Source: Oscillospiraceae bacterium
Lineage (GTDB): Bacteria > Bacillota > Clostridia > Saccharofermentanales > Saccharofermentanaceae
DNA length: 20,818 nucleotides
Reading direction: 5' to 3'
Assembly: GCA_902782985.1 (NCBI GenBank)
Contig: CACZPC010000313.1
Coordinates: 1-20,818, forward strand
Shown: piece by piece, positions 1 through 6,778 of the stretch
Layout: every line of letters starts with the position of its first letter
Position numbering within the stretch: the first letter of the stretch is position 1
Position numbers and translations under genes: made by a program
Notes under the pieces: generated by a model
The model's database searches: none
The model's input: only the letters and a program-made list of their open reading frames with translations
Told to the model about the DNA's origin: nothing

Positions 1-71
1 AACGGTAAGAAGGCATAAGTTCGGGATGTAAGTTTTTCAAGATACGCATTATACCCCTTCCAACTCAAGTG

Positions 72-112
72 AATACCCCCCGGAAGCTGAAATGAAGTTT
101 CCGGAGGGTATT
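72..112. terminator. Hairpin between a possible upstream gene end and the TetR gene
   Basis: Fourteen-base arms at 72-85 and 99-112 pair with a single mismatch (C79 opposite A105) around a 13-base loop. The hairpin sits just past the stop of the minus-strand TetR gene at 144, so it is placed to end that transcript. It could also end a plus-strand gene entering from the left: reading from base 1 gives only N-G-K-K-A and a stop at 16-18. The T-tracts on both sides are poor (TATTTAAT on plus), so termination strength is uncertain. Confidence 0.5.
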
Positions 113-143
113 TAATATCCTTTGAGGATAGTTATCTGTATGA

Positions 144-743
144 TCAGGAGATTATCGCATCTCCGGGGAAGTCGTTACCTCCATTGTCTGCCAGCATCCT
201 TGAGGCCATCTTTTCGAGGCTTATCTTCTGGAGCACATACATCGTTGAATTCTCGAAAAGCGCATACTGCACGATCGTCTGCTCAAGATTCAATATCCAG
301 TGGAGTATGAGGTACCACGGTACATCCAATACCTTCTCGAGGTCCTCGGAATACTTCCTGTATCTTTCGAACTGTCTGTTCCTGAAGCTCTTGCCGAACT
401 CAAGAAAACGCGGGGTGGTCAGGACCTGATACATAAAGCGATATTCCTTGGAATGAAAATCGCGATTGGGAACGATTATCCTCTCGATAAAGGGAGCGAT
501 GTCCTCCTTATTGCGGGGTGCATCCTCCAGCAGCTCGTTCTCGATCTTGATCATGCAGTGCTCGGTAGCTTCTATGATGAGCTGATCAAGGTTATCGAAA
601 TATGAATAGAAATTCGGAGCTGTCATTCCGCAGGCCTTGGCAAGATCCTGGATACCTGTGTCTCGAAGTCCGGTCTCGCAGTACCGGGCAAAAGACTTTT
701 CCATTATCTCGATCTTTTTCTGTTGTTTTTTCTCTTCTCTCAT
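144..743 (-). CDS. TetR/AcrR-family transcriptional regulator
   Basis: A 199-residue protein of the usual TetR length. The N-terminal DNA-binding domain spans about residues 10-58, with the helix-turn-helix near residues 31-50 (GIQDLAKACGMTAPNFYSYF) and the typical Y-x-Y-F-x-N ending of the recognition helix. The remaining 140 residues are the helical ligand-binding and dimer domain and do not reveal a ligand. The ATG at 743 is preceded by AGGCAGG five bases upstream, a modest ribosome binding site. The gene is divergent from the large lipoprotein gene at 971, so by the general habit of this family it probably represses itself and perhaps that neighbour; this is inference. Family assignment is firm; the regulated process is unknown. 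Confidence 0.88.
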   Translation of the reverse strand: MREEKKQQKKIEIMEKSFARYCETGLRDTGIQDLAKACGMTAPNFYSYFDNLDQLIIEATEHCMIKIENELLEDAPRNKEDIAPFIERIIVPNRDFHSKEYRFMYQVLTTPRFLEFGKSFRNRQFERYRKYSEDLEKVLDVPWYLILHWILNLEQTIVQYALFENSTMYVLQKISLEKMASRMLADNGGNDFPGDAIIS

Positions 744-770
744 TGATACCTGCCTACTCGCTTTACTATT

Positions 771-780
771 GATACGTATC
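771..780. promoter_or_regulatory. Perfect palindrome GATACGTATC in the TetR leader
   Basis: A 10-base perfect palindrome lies downstream of the TetR -10 element and 28 bases ahead of its start codon. The half-sequence ATTGATAC occurs again at the start codon (about 742-749). TetR proteins bind short palindromes, so this is a candidate operator; no direct evidence is available. Confidence 0.35.
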
Positions 781-800
781 TTTATTATTACATATACATT

Positions 801-829
801 TTTATATATCGAAATGGAATTTGTTGCAA
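801..829 (-). promoter_or_regulatory. SigA-type promoter for the TetR gene
   Basis: On the minus strand, TTGCAA (829-824) and TATAAA (806-801) are separated by exactly 17 bases. Both are close to the SigA consensus, and they lie about 60 bases ahead of the TetR start codon. Confidence 0.6.
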
Positions 830-851
830 TGCTGTTTTTGCGTTGATCGTC

Positions 852-890
852 TATATATTGACCGCCTGTTTAACGACGGTTAAATATATA
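852..890 (+). promoter_or_regulatory. Promoter overlapped by a long imperfect dyad, upstream of the lipoprotein gene
   Basis: TTGACC at 858-863 is a good -35. TTAAAT at 880-885 can serve as -10 with a 16-base spacer. The same stretch is an inverted repeat: TATATATTGACCG (852-864) mirrors CGGTTAAATATATA (877-890) around a 12-base centre, with one substitution and a one-base shift. A regulator bound there would cover the promoter, and the adjacent TetR protein is the obvious candidate. Confidence 0.45.
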
Positions 891-970
891 TGGCTTCGGT
901 TCACAGTTTGTTAACAAAACGCATCCTTCGCGGCTTGTTCAAACGATCGGACCGAAGAGCCGGGGGACTT

Positions 971-3403
971 ATGAAAAAGTGTTGGGAAAAGGCAGTAGTA
1001 TCGGCTGTGTCGTTATCGTTGGCATGCCCGATGTTGATGATCACGGGGTGCAGTAAGGGGAAAGATGCACCTGAAGTAACGATCTCTGAAGATGATCCGT
1101 GGTATTCGGCTTCGATCACCGAAGTTACACCGGTACTCGATCCGAATGACTGTATGTGGGCGCATACGGATGTTATCGGAATGGCGGGAGATAAGATGAT
1201 CAGCCTGACTCAGGGACAGCTTATGTATGATCTGAGCGACTTTGCACCGCCGGAATGTTATAAGACATATATCGATGTTTATGACAGTGAAGGTAACTTT
1301 GAGTATGATGAAGATCTGGTACAGACGGTGGCAGATTATACCGGAGATCCCGGCGCGGGCGTAGGCGGAGTATATATAACAGGTGATAAGCTCTCGGTGG
1401 AGGCAAGGTGGGTCGACGGTACCGGTCCGGTAAGTAAAGTGCTGGAGTATGATCCCGTGAACAGGGAAATATCAGCTGCCGTCGACAAGACCGAGATCGG
1501 AGGTTTCCCAATCGCGGATACATGGTCATATTACAACGTGAATGCCGACGGATACTCGATATGTTGTTTTTCCGTATTTACAGAGAACTCCGGGAATATC
1601 TCCGATTGCGGTTATGCGGAGTTTATATCCGCGGAGGGGGAGCAGACGGTCGTATGTCTGGAGGATGCTTATCCCGCAGATGACATAATCTATATATACG
1701 ATCTCTTAAGCCTCGGTGACGGTAAGTTCTGTATAGAGGTCCAGCTTTTTTCATCTGAATACAGATACTGCTATATCGATGTTAATAACGGCACCGTCAA
1801 GGATGCAGCGGAAACGGATGACTTCGGCTGGCTATATGATATAGAGAATATCAACGACTATTCCTATGTTGACGGGTTCGGCAATGTCAGGATCACTCAG
1901 CACGGGATCATTAAGCTGGATCTCGATGCCAAGGCCGAGACGACATTTCTTTCATATGACAGCTGTAATATCAATCGTTTTGATATTACAGGCTATAAAC
2001 TGATAAGTGCTTCCGACGATAAAGTGATACTTGCAGGTACAAACTCCAGAGAAAACTTCGGCCTGATCAATATGCATGATATCCATCAGTATGACACCAT
2101 GATCGTTACGCTCACAAGAGCTCAGAGTAATCCCCATGCGGGCAAGGCTCTTATCAGGGCGGCAAGCTTCGAGCCCGTATCCTATTCCATGGCAGAAGCC
2201 ATCAGGCTATATAATGACAGTGATTCTGATGCATATATCGTTCTTGATCCTCAATATGATTACGATACGGTGGCATCAACGATAATACCTGAAGCGGATA
2301 CGGATCCCGAAGATCTCGATCTGCAGGTAAGAGCGGCCATGATGAATAAGCTCACGATCGATCTGGCCGCGGGTGACGGTCCGGATCTGATACTCGGTGC
2401 CGCTGATTATACTTATCTTAACAGGGAGGATCTTCTCCTCGACCTGTCAGATGAAGTGGAGATACCGAATGTCTATGAGAATATCATGGAATCGGCAAAG
2501 ACCGGCGACAAGCTCTATCAGGTGCCTCTGGCATTTGGTCTTGAAGGCATTCTTGCAGACAGAGATAATGTCGATACGAGTGTTCCCGGATTTACCTTCG
2601 ATGCTTACAGGGATTATATAAGCGGTCCCTGCAACGGTACCGATCCCAACGGTATGAACAGGCTCGAATTCATGACTACATGTATCGCGGAATCAAGCAG
2701 CTCATTTATGACCGAGGACGGATTTAACTTTGATAATGAGGATTTCGCAGGCATATCGGATTTTGTAAACGGTCTTGTGTTTCCGACCGATCAGCAGCTG
2801 GAGGAGGAAGCATTCATGCTTGAGCATTCAACTCGCGGAAGGGAAGCTGCTTTCGTAAATATATGCTCGGGAATGGAGCTTTTAAGGATCACATGTAATC
2901 GCGTGGATGAGAAGGTGGTCATGGGATTCCCGTCATCTGACGGCCGCGGTCTTATGATCGATGTATCGCAGTCGATAGCCGTATCGGCAGCTACCAAGTG
3001 TCCCCAATCCTGCAAGGAATTCGTCAGGACTCTGGTAACAGATGATATACAGAATATATTTGCAAGATATGACGGTCTGTCCGTAAACAGCGAGGCTCAG
3101 GCAGCGGCCTGCAGAGAGTTTGTCTCCAGAGCAAATGCAAGTTATGAGATTATATCCGAGTACTGGACACCGTTTGATATCGAAAACCTCAATCTGTTTG
3201 CCGGCACGTCCGATGCGGATGAGGTAGTAGAGCAGATAGACGGCTATATCAGGAATGCATCGGGACTTCGGGTCGTCGACGGTACCGTCATGATCATAAT
3301 AAGAGAAGAGATACAGGCGTATTTTGCAGGACAGAAGACTATCGATGAAGTAATGGATACGATAGGGAACCGTGTCGGTCTATATGAGTCCGAAAGAGGT
3401 TGA
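971..3403 (+). CDS. Large lipoprotein with C-terminal extracellular solute-binding-like region
   Basis: An 810-residue predicted lipoprotein. The ATG at 971 is preferred over an in-frame ATG at 890 because it follows GGGGGA by four bases and starts a proper signal peptide: Lys-Lys, a hydrophobic stretch, then lipobox ITGC with Cys27 as the predicted lipidated residue. Residues about 30-390 are acidic, rich in Tyr and Asp, with recurring short beta-type segments, suggesting a propeller-like sensor domain (inference). From about residue 392 the protein resembles family 1 solute-binding proteins: a helix with SMAEAIRLYN, then AAGDGPDLIL near residue 460 and KLYQVPLAFGLEGILADRD near residue 520. 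No permease or ATPase genes for a sugar importer lie next to it, so it may be an orphan binding protein or a surface sensor. It is far longer than the usual 400-450 residues of binding proteins. Confidence 0.75.
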   Translation: MKKCWEKAVVSAVSLSLACPMLMITGCSKGKDAPEVTISEDDPWYSASITEVTPVLDPNDCMWAHTDVIGMAGDKMISLTQGQLMYDLSDFAPPECYKTYIDVYDSEGNFEYDEDLVQTVADYTGDPGAGVGGVYITGDKLSVEARWVDGTGPVSKVLEYDPVNREISAAVDKTEIGGFPIADTWSYYNVNADGYSICCFSVFTENSGNISDCGYAEFISAEGEQTVVCLEDAYPADDIIYIYDLLSLGDGKFCIEVQLFSSEYRYCYIDVNNGTVKDAAETDDFGWLYDIENINDYSYVDGFGNVRITQHGIIKLDLDAKAETTFLSYDSCNINRFDITGYKLISASDDKVILAGTNSRENFGLINMHDIHQYDTMIVTLTRAQSNPHAGKALIRAASFEPVSYSMAEAIRLYNDSDSDAYIVLDPQYDYDTVASTIIPEADTDPEDLDLQVRAAMMNKLTIDLAAGDGPDLILGAADYTYLNREDLLLDLSDEVEIPNVYENIMESAKTGDKLYQVPLAFGLEGILADRDNVDTSVPGFTFDAYRDYISGPCNGTDPNGMNRLEFMTTCIAESSSSFMTEDGFNFDNEDFAGISDFVNGLVFPTDQQLEEEAFMLEHSTRGREAAFVNICSGMELLRITCNRVDEKVVMGFPSSDGRGLMIDVSQSIAVSAATKCPQSCKEFVRTLVTDDIQNIFARYDGLSVNSEAQAAACREFVSRANASYEIISEYWTPFDIENLNLFAGTSDADEVVEQIDGYIRNASGLRVVDGTVMIIIREEIQAYFAGQKTIDEVMDTIGNRVGLYESERG

Positions 3404-3412
3404 TGCTATAAT
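3404..3412 (+). promoter_or_regulatory. Extended -10 promoter at the end of the lipoprotein gene
   Basis: TGCTATAAT is a perfect extended -10 (TGn plus TATAAT) starting one base after the lipoprotein stop codon. No good -35 is visible, which extended -10 promoters tolerate. It would start transcription of the acetyltransferase gene near 3419. Confidence 0.45.
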
Positions 3413-3474
3413 CATGGAAAGACTCGGTGGAAGCACCGGATGCACCATGGAAAGCTCGGAGGCGCAGCGGATCG

Positions 3475-3894
3475 ATGGAATACAGGAAAGCCGGCATAGG
3501 CGATATAGGATCTCTGGCTGATCTGCGTTCGGATCAGATCGTACAGGAAGGCGGAAGCCTTTGTGCCGATATAGTTGATGAACTGAAGAAGCAGTTTGAG
3601 AATGAGATATCCGGTGATATGATAACGATCCTGGCGGCTTTTGAAGATGAGCGAATGATCGGTATGGCAGGATATTCGCTTACGGGCAGCAGGGCCTATA
3701 TAACAAATGTATATGTTCGGGCGGATCATCGCCGCGAGGGAATAGCTTCAAGACTTATGGATATGCTCGCTGACGATGCCGCGGCATGCGGATGCGAGAT
3801 CATGTGCCTGCACGCTACGGAGCAGGGCAGAAGATTATATGAAAAAACCGGGTTCACAGACCGCGGCGGCCTGATGATCAAACCGCTTAAGTGA
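3475..3894 (+). CDS. GNAT-family N-acetyltransferase
   Basis: A compact 139-residue protein made of a single GNAT domain. These enzymes transfer the acetyl group of acetyl-CoA to an amine. The acetyl-CoA binding motif A is clear: a beta strand ITNVYVRADHR followed by RREGIASRL, the R-x-x-G-x-A pyrophosphate loop. The C-terminal EQGRRLYEKTGF is the usual motif B with the conserved Tyr. The ATG at 3475 is chosen because GGAGG starts about 17 bases upstream; a GTG at 3427 would add 16 residues but has no ribosome binding site and falls in the leader repeat region. The substrate cannot be read from the sequence. The 3' end lies 33 bases from the end of a second, convergent GNAT gene with no obvious terminator between. 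Confidence 0.85.
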   Translation: MEYRKAGIGDIGSLADLRSDQIVQEGGSLCADIVDELKKQFENEISGDMITILAAFEDERMIGMAGYSLTGSRAYITNVYVRADHRREGIASRLMDMLADDAAACGCEIMCLHATEQGRRLYEKTGFTDRGGLMIKPLK

Positions 3895-3927
3895 TCCCGG
3901 TATAAATACAGTTACATTATTCAGTTG

Positions 3928-4365
3928 TCAGTTGGCGGCTAATCTCTTATCGAGTCTGAGCTGAGGCGTGCCCGTATCAAAGTCAAGGACCTTATAGTAT
4001 TTGTGAGCACTTTCTCCGATCGTACCTTCATTCAGTACAACGATGGAAAGCCCGTTGTTGTTGCTCCATCTCTCAGCTGATTTGATGAGCTCCCTGCCTA
4101 CGCCCTGATTCCTGAATTCGCTGTCTACCGCAATGGCAATGATATTGGCCGCAGCCGACTCATAGAACAACGAATCACGCTTCTCAACGTAGATGAAGCC
4201 GACGACCTCATTAGCGATCTCTGCCACATAGACTGTCTCGGCAGCGGGGTCGATGGATCTCAGCTTTGCCAGGATCAGTGTAGGATCGCATTCGTACTCG
4301 AGTTCTCCGCAACACAAAGAGCAGATCTCGAGAGCATCCTCGATAGTTGCATGTCTGATAATCAT
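3928..4365 (-). CDS. GNAT-family N-acetyltransferase
   Basis: A 145-residue single-domain acetyltransferase starting MIIRHATIEDALEI, the typical GNAT N-terminus. Motif A appears as AIAVDSEFRNQGVGRELI, with RNQGVG matching the Q/R-x-x-G-x-G acetyl-CoA loop, and motif B as SAHKYYKVLDF with its Tyr residues. CGAGGG lies about 10 bases before the ATG. It is not closely similar to the other GNAT protein beside it (different motif A and termini), so the pair is not a recent duplication. A possible -10 (TACAAT, 4421-4416 on minus) lies upstream, but the -35 is poor. The target amine is unknown. Confidence 0.87.
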   Translation of the reverse strand: MIIRHATIEDALEICSLCCGELEYECDPTLILAKLRSIDPAAETVYVAEIANEVVGFIYVEKRDSLFYESAAANIIAIAVDSEFRNQGVGRELIKSAERWSNNNGLSIVVLNEGTIGESAHKYYKVLDFDTGTPQLRLDKRLAAN

Positions 4366-4474
4366 GTTTAAATCCCTCGTAACTTCCGACTATCCCAATT
4401 GTTCAATACTTTTTTATTGTATCACTTATCGCATACTTTTCGAGAGAATGAAGATTGGCAAAATGTAGGTAAAA

Positions 4475-4549
4475 ATGGCCGTTTTTGAGGCAAACAGCAC
4501 AGAAAACGGTCGTTTTTTGGCATTTTATGGCCGTTTTTACACGCTTTTT
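4475..4549 (+). repeat. Helically phased GGCCGTTTTT repeats
   Basis: ATGGCCGTTTTT occurs exactly at 4475-4486 and 4527-4538, with a variant ACGGTCGTTTTTTGG at 4506-4520 and CGCTTTTT at 4542-4549. The T-runs begin at 4482, 4513, 4534 and 4545, giving spacings of 31, 21 and 11 bases, close to three, two and one helical turns. Such phasing suits either regulator sites on one DNA face or intrinsic curvature upstream of the metallopeptidase promoter. Confidence 0.5.
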
Positions 4550-4695
4550 CAAAATTCGGTTTCCTTTGAAATTATCAAACGGGGGTGTGTTTTAAGGAAA
4601 TATTAAGGATATTCGAATGTAGATTTAAGCCTGTTGCCCTACCATATTATTCGGGAAAACAGTGAAGAACATCTTAAGATTTTCTTTAACACTAT

Positions 4696-4727
4696 TTGAC
4701 TAAGTATTAATCGTGCATCTGTATTAT
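4696..4727 (+). promoter_or_regulatory. Probable promoter of the metallopeptidase-ABC operon
   Basis: TTGACT (4696-4701) is a near-consensus -35 and TATTAT (4722-4727) a fair -10. They are 20 bases apart, longer than the usual 17, so the promoter may be weak or need an activator. It lies 35 bases before the start codon. Confidence 0.4.
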
Positions 4728-4761
4728 GAGCATGTGTATTTAAGGAACAGGAGTGTGGAAT

Positions 4762-6762
4762 ATGAAGAAGTTTGCAGGAATAGTGCTGACTGTTTCAATG
4801 GTCCTGGCGTTGATGACGGGGTGTTCGGTCACGACGGAAACCACTGAAACCGGTACGGATGAGACTACGGTCACCGAAGCGGGGCCGCTGAGACCCCAGG
4901 ATGATTTCTACGGTTACATAAATCAGGAATTCATCGCTAATGCCGAATTCGAATACGGAGATCAGTCTGTAAGTATCGGATTTGATCAGGATCTTATAGA
5001 CGATGAGATCGAGACTGTGATCAATGATGTTGTGGCAGGCGGCGGTTATGTGCCCGGAAGTGAGGAGGACATAATCAAGCATGCTTACGATTATTATATG
5101 GCGTATGATTTTGAGAACGAGGAGATCCCGGCGGATCTGATGGCAGCCATCGAATCGATCGAAGCGGCAGAGTCTGTAGACGAGCTTCTCCTTGCAGATG
5201 CTGCGATAGTAAGGGACTACGGAACGAACGGCCTGCTTCAGCTTACTCCCGACGTTAATCCTTTCGAGCCTACGAGCAGGGTGATCTGCTTCAAGCCCTA
5301 CAGTTATGTGGCAGGCACGGCTTTTTCCGATATCAGGGATGATGCATATGCACTTGATTCCGTTAAGAATAATGCCGCACTCGTACTGTCCACACGCGGC
5401 TATGATACGGAAACATGTGATGAATACGGCACTGCAGTAGCCGGTTTTGCTCTCGATCTTTATGAGAATACGGATATGGATGCAGCCGAGAATCCTCTTG
5501 ATTATTCTTATTATGAGATATTCAATGCGGATGAGATCAATGCGATATTATCCAATATCGATATTTCGTCTTATCTTACTACCATCGGCTTTGATGATCC
5601 TTCATCCTATACGTATTGTACCAATGATGCGGGACAGCTCTCCAAGCTCAATGAGCTCTTTACGGATGAGAATCTGGAAGTCCTTAAAGTGATCGCACTT
5701 GACGGTATATATACTACCTATATGAGCTATATCGCTCCTCATTATTCACAGCTTATTGCATATAACGGAAGAGATTATCACACACCCGAGGAGCAGGCGA
5801 TCACCGAGATCAGCTTCAGCTTCAAGGCTGAGACAGACCCGCTCTATGTAGAACGTTTCTATTCTCCCGAGACGGATGCGGCTTTAAGAAATATGTGTGA
5901 CGACATCAGAGAAGGATACAGAGCCCTGATCTCAGGTGCCGAATGGCTCAGTGAAGGGACCAGAGAGGAACTTCTTGTAAAGCTTGATAACATTGTATAT
6001 GTTACGGCTTCTGATCTTGAGAGACATGATCCCGCGCCTTATGCGAATATCTTCGGCGATAATTACTATGAGCTTTACGTAAACTATACAAGACAGAAGA
6101 CACAGGAGATCATCGCCGGAATGGATGAGCCTGTGTCAAGGACAGATGCTCAGATGGTCATGCAGGAATTCAATGCATGTTATCAGCCCAGCTACAACAA
6201 CATCACCATTACCGCTGCGATCACCAATGCACCTTACTTTGATGCCAATGCCGATTATTATACGAATCTCGGCGGACTCGGAATGGTAATCGCTCATGAG
6301 ATGGGTCATGCATTCGACAGTAACTGTATCCTCTTTGACGCTGACGGAGTATATGATCCTTCCTGGATCCCTGATGAGGATATGGCGTCGCTCCTCGAAA
6401 GAAACGAACAGGCTGTCTCATACTTCGAGGATAATTTCACGGTCTTCGGTGTTTACCATGTGGACGGCGAGCAGACTCTCGGTGAGAATTATGCCGACCT
6501 CGGAGCCATGGAGTGCATAACTTCTCTTACTCATAATGATGAAGAGAGGATGCTCCTGTTCGAGAACTTCGCTACCATCTGGTGTGAGCTCAATACTGAT
6601 GAGGCGATCATCAACCAGATCGCATATGATCCCCACAGCCCGGCTCTCATAAGAGTCAATGCCGTCCTTTCGACTACGGATGCATTCTATGAGACATATG
6701 ATGTTCAGGAGGGCGACGGTATGTATATCGCTCCCGAGAACAGGATCTCGAGATGGTATTGA
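4762..6762 (+). CDS. M13-family (neprilysin/PepO-like) zinc metallopeptidase lipoprotein
   Basis: A 666-residue secreted metallopeptidase that should cleave oligopeptides outside the membrane. The ATG at 4762 has AGGAG eight bases upstream; a GTG at 4753 overlaps that ribosome binding site and is rejected. The signal peptide ends in lipobox LMTGC (Cys21), followed by a Thr/Glu-rich tether of about 20 residues. The active site is intact: HEMGH at residues 512-516 gives two zinc ligands and the catalytic Glu513. ENYAD at 575-579 gives the third ligand and the Asp typical of M13. Upstream lies the family's substrate-binding segment, NACYQPSYNNI, and near the end RVNAVLSTTDAFYETY and GDGMYIAPENR match the conserved M13 C-terminus. 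Length is in the family range. Sixteen bases separate it from the permease gene, so the two are probably cotranscribed. Confidence 0.93.
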   Translation: MKKFAGIVLTVSMVLALMTGCSVTTETTETGTDETTVTEAGPLRPQDDFYGYINQEFIANAEFEYGDQSVSIGFDQDLIDDEIETVINDVVAGGGYVPGSEEDIIKHAYDYYMAYDFENEEIPADLMAAIESIEAAESVDELLLADAAIVRDYGTNGLLQLTPDVNPFEPTSRVICFKPYSYVAGTAFSDIRDDAYALDSVKNNAALVLSTRGYDTETCDEYGTAVAGFALDLYENTDMDAAENPLDYSYYEIFNADEINAILSNIDISSYLTTIGFDDPSSYTYCTNDAGQLSKLNELFTDENLEVLKVIALDGIYTTYMSYIAPHYSQLIAYNGRDYHTPEEQAITEISFSFKAETDPLYVERFYSPETDAALRNMCDDIREGYRALISGAEWLSEGTREELLVKLDNIVYVTASDLERHDPAPYANIFGDNYYELYVNYTRQKTQEIIAGMDEPVSRTDAQMVMQEFNACYQPSYNNITITAAITNAPYFDANADYYTNLGGLGMVIAHEMGHAFDSNCILFDADGVYDPSWIPDEDMASLLERNEQAVSYFEDNFTVFGVYHVDGEQTLGENYADLGAMECITSLTHNDEERMLLFENFATIWCELNTDEAIINQIAYDPHSPALIRVNAVLSTTDAFYETYDVQEGDGMYIAPENRISRWY

Positions 6763-6778
6763 TGAGGGGTGAATAACT

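Larger units (their letters stand above)
4366..4761. other. Gene-free interval between the acetyltransferase and the metallopeptidase
   Basis: This 396-base AT-rich interval holds no convincing coding sequence. It contains the start region of the minus-strand GNAT gene, three GGCCGTTTTT-like repeats plus a fourth T-run (4475-4549), and an inverted repeat TTTCCTT/AAGGAAA (4560-4566 and 4594-4600). A smaller dyad TTTGA/TCAAA (4566-4580) lies inside that repeat. The promoter region of the metallopeptidase operon is at its right end. No tRNA, riboswitch or known RNA fold was recognised. Confidence 0.6.

Noticed and set aside
1..18. Possible end of an upstream plus-strand gene (N-G-K-K-A then stop).
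   Set aside because: Only five codons are visible, so the reading frame cannot be supported. It is mentioned only as context for the hairpin at 72-112.
300..605. Open frame of about 100 codons on the plus strand opposite the TetR gene.
   Set aside because: It is antisense to a clear TetR-family gene, lacks a ribosome binding site and shows no protein features.
890..970. Upstream in-frame ATG extending the lipoprotein by 27 residues.
   Set aside because: It has no ribosome binding site, lies inside the promoter dyad, and puts a basic stretch before an otherwise normal signal peptide; the ATG at 971 explains the lipobox better.
3928..4365. Aminoglycoside acetyltransferase (resistance gene).
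   Set aside because: The GNAT motifs are general; nothing specific to AAC enzymes is visible, so only the superfamily is called.
4366..4761. CRISPR-like array from the GGCCGTTTTT repeats.
   Set aside because: Repeats are about 12 bases, only three or four copies, with unequal 9-20-base gaps; they fit phased regulatory DNA, not a CRISPR array.
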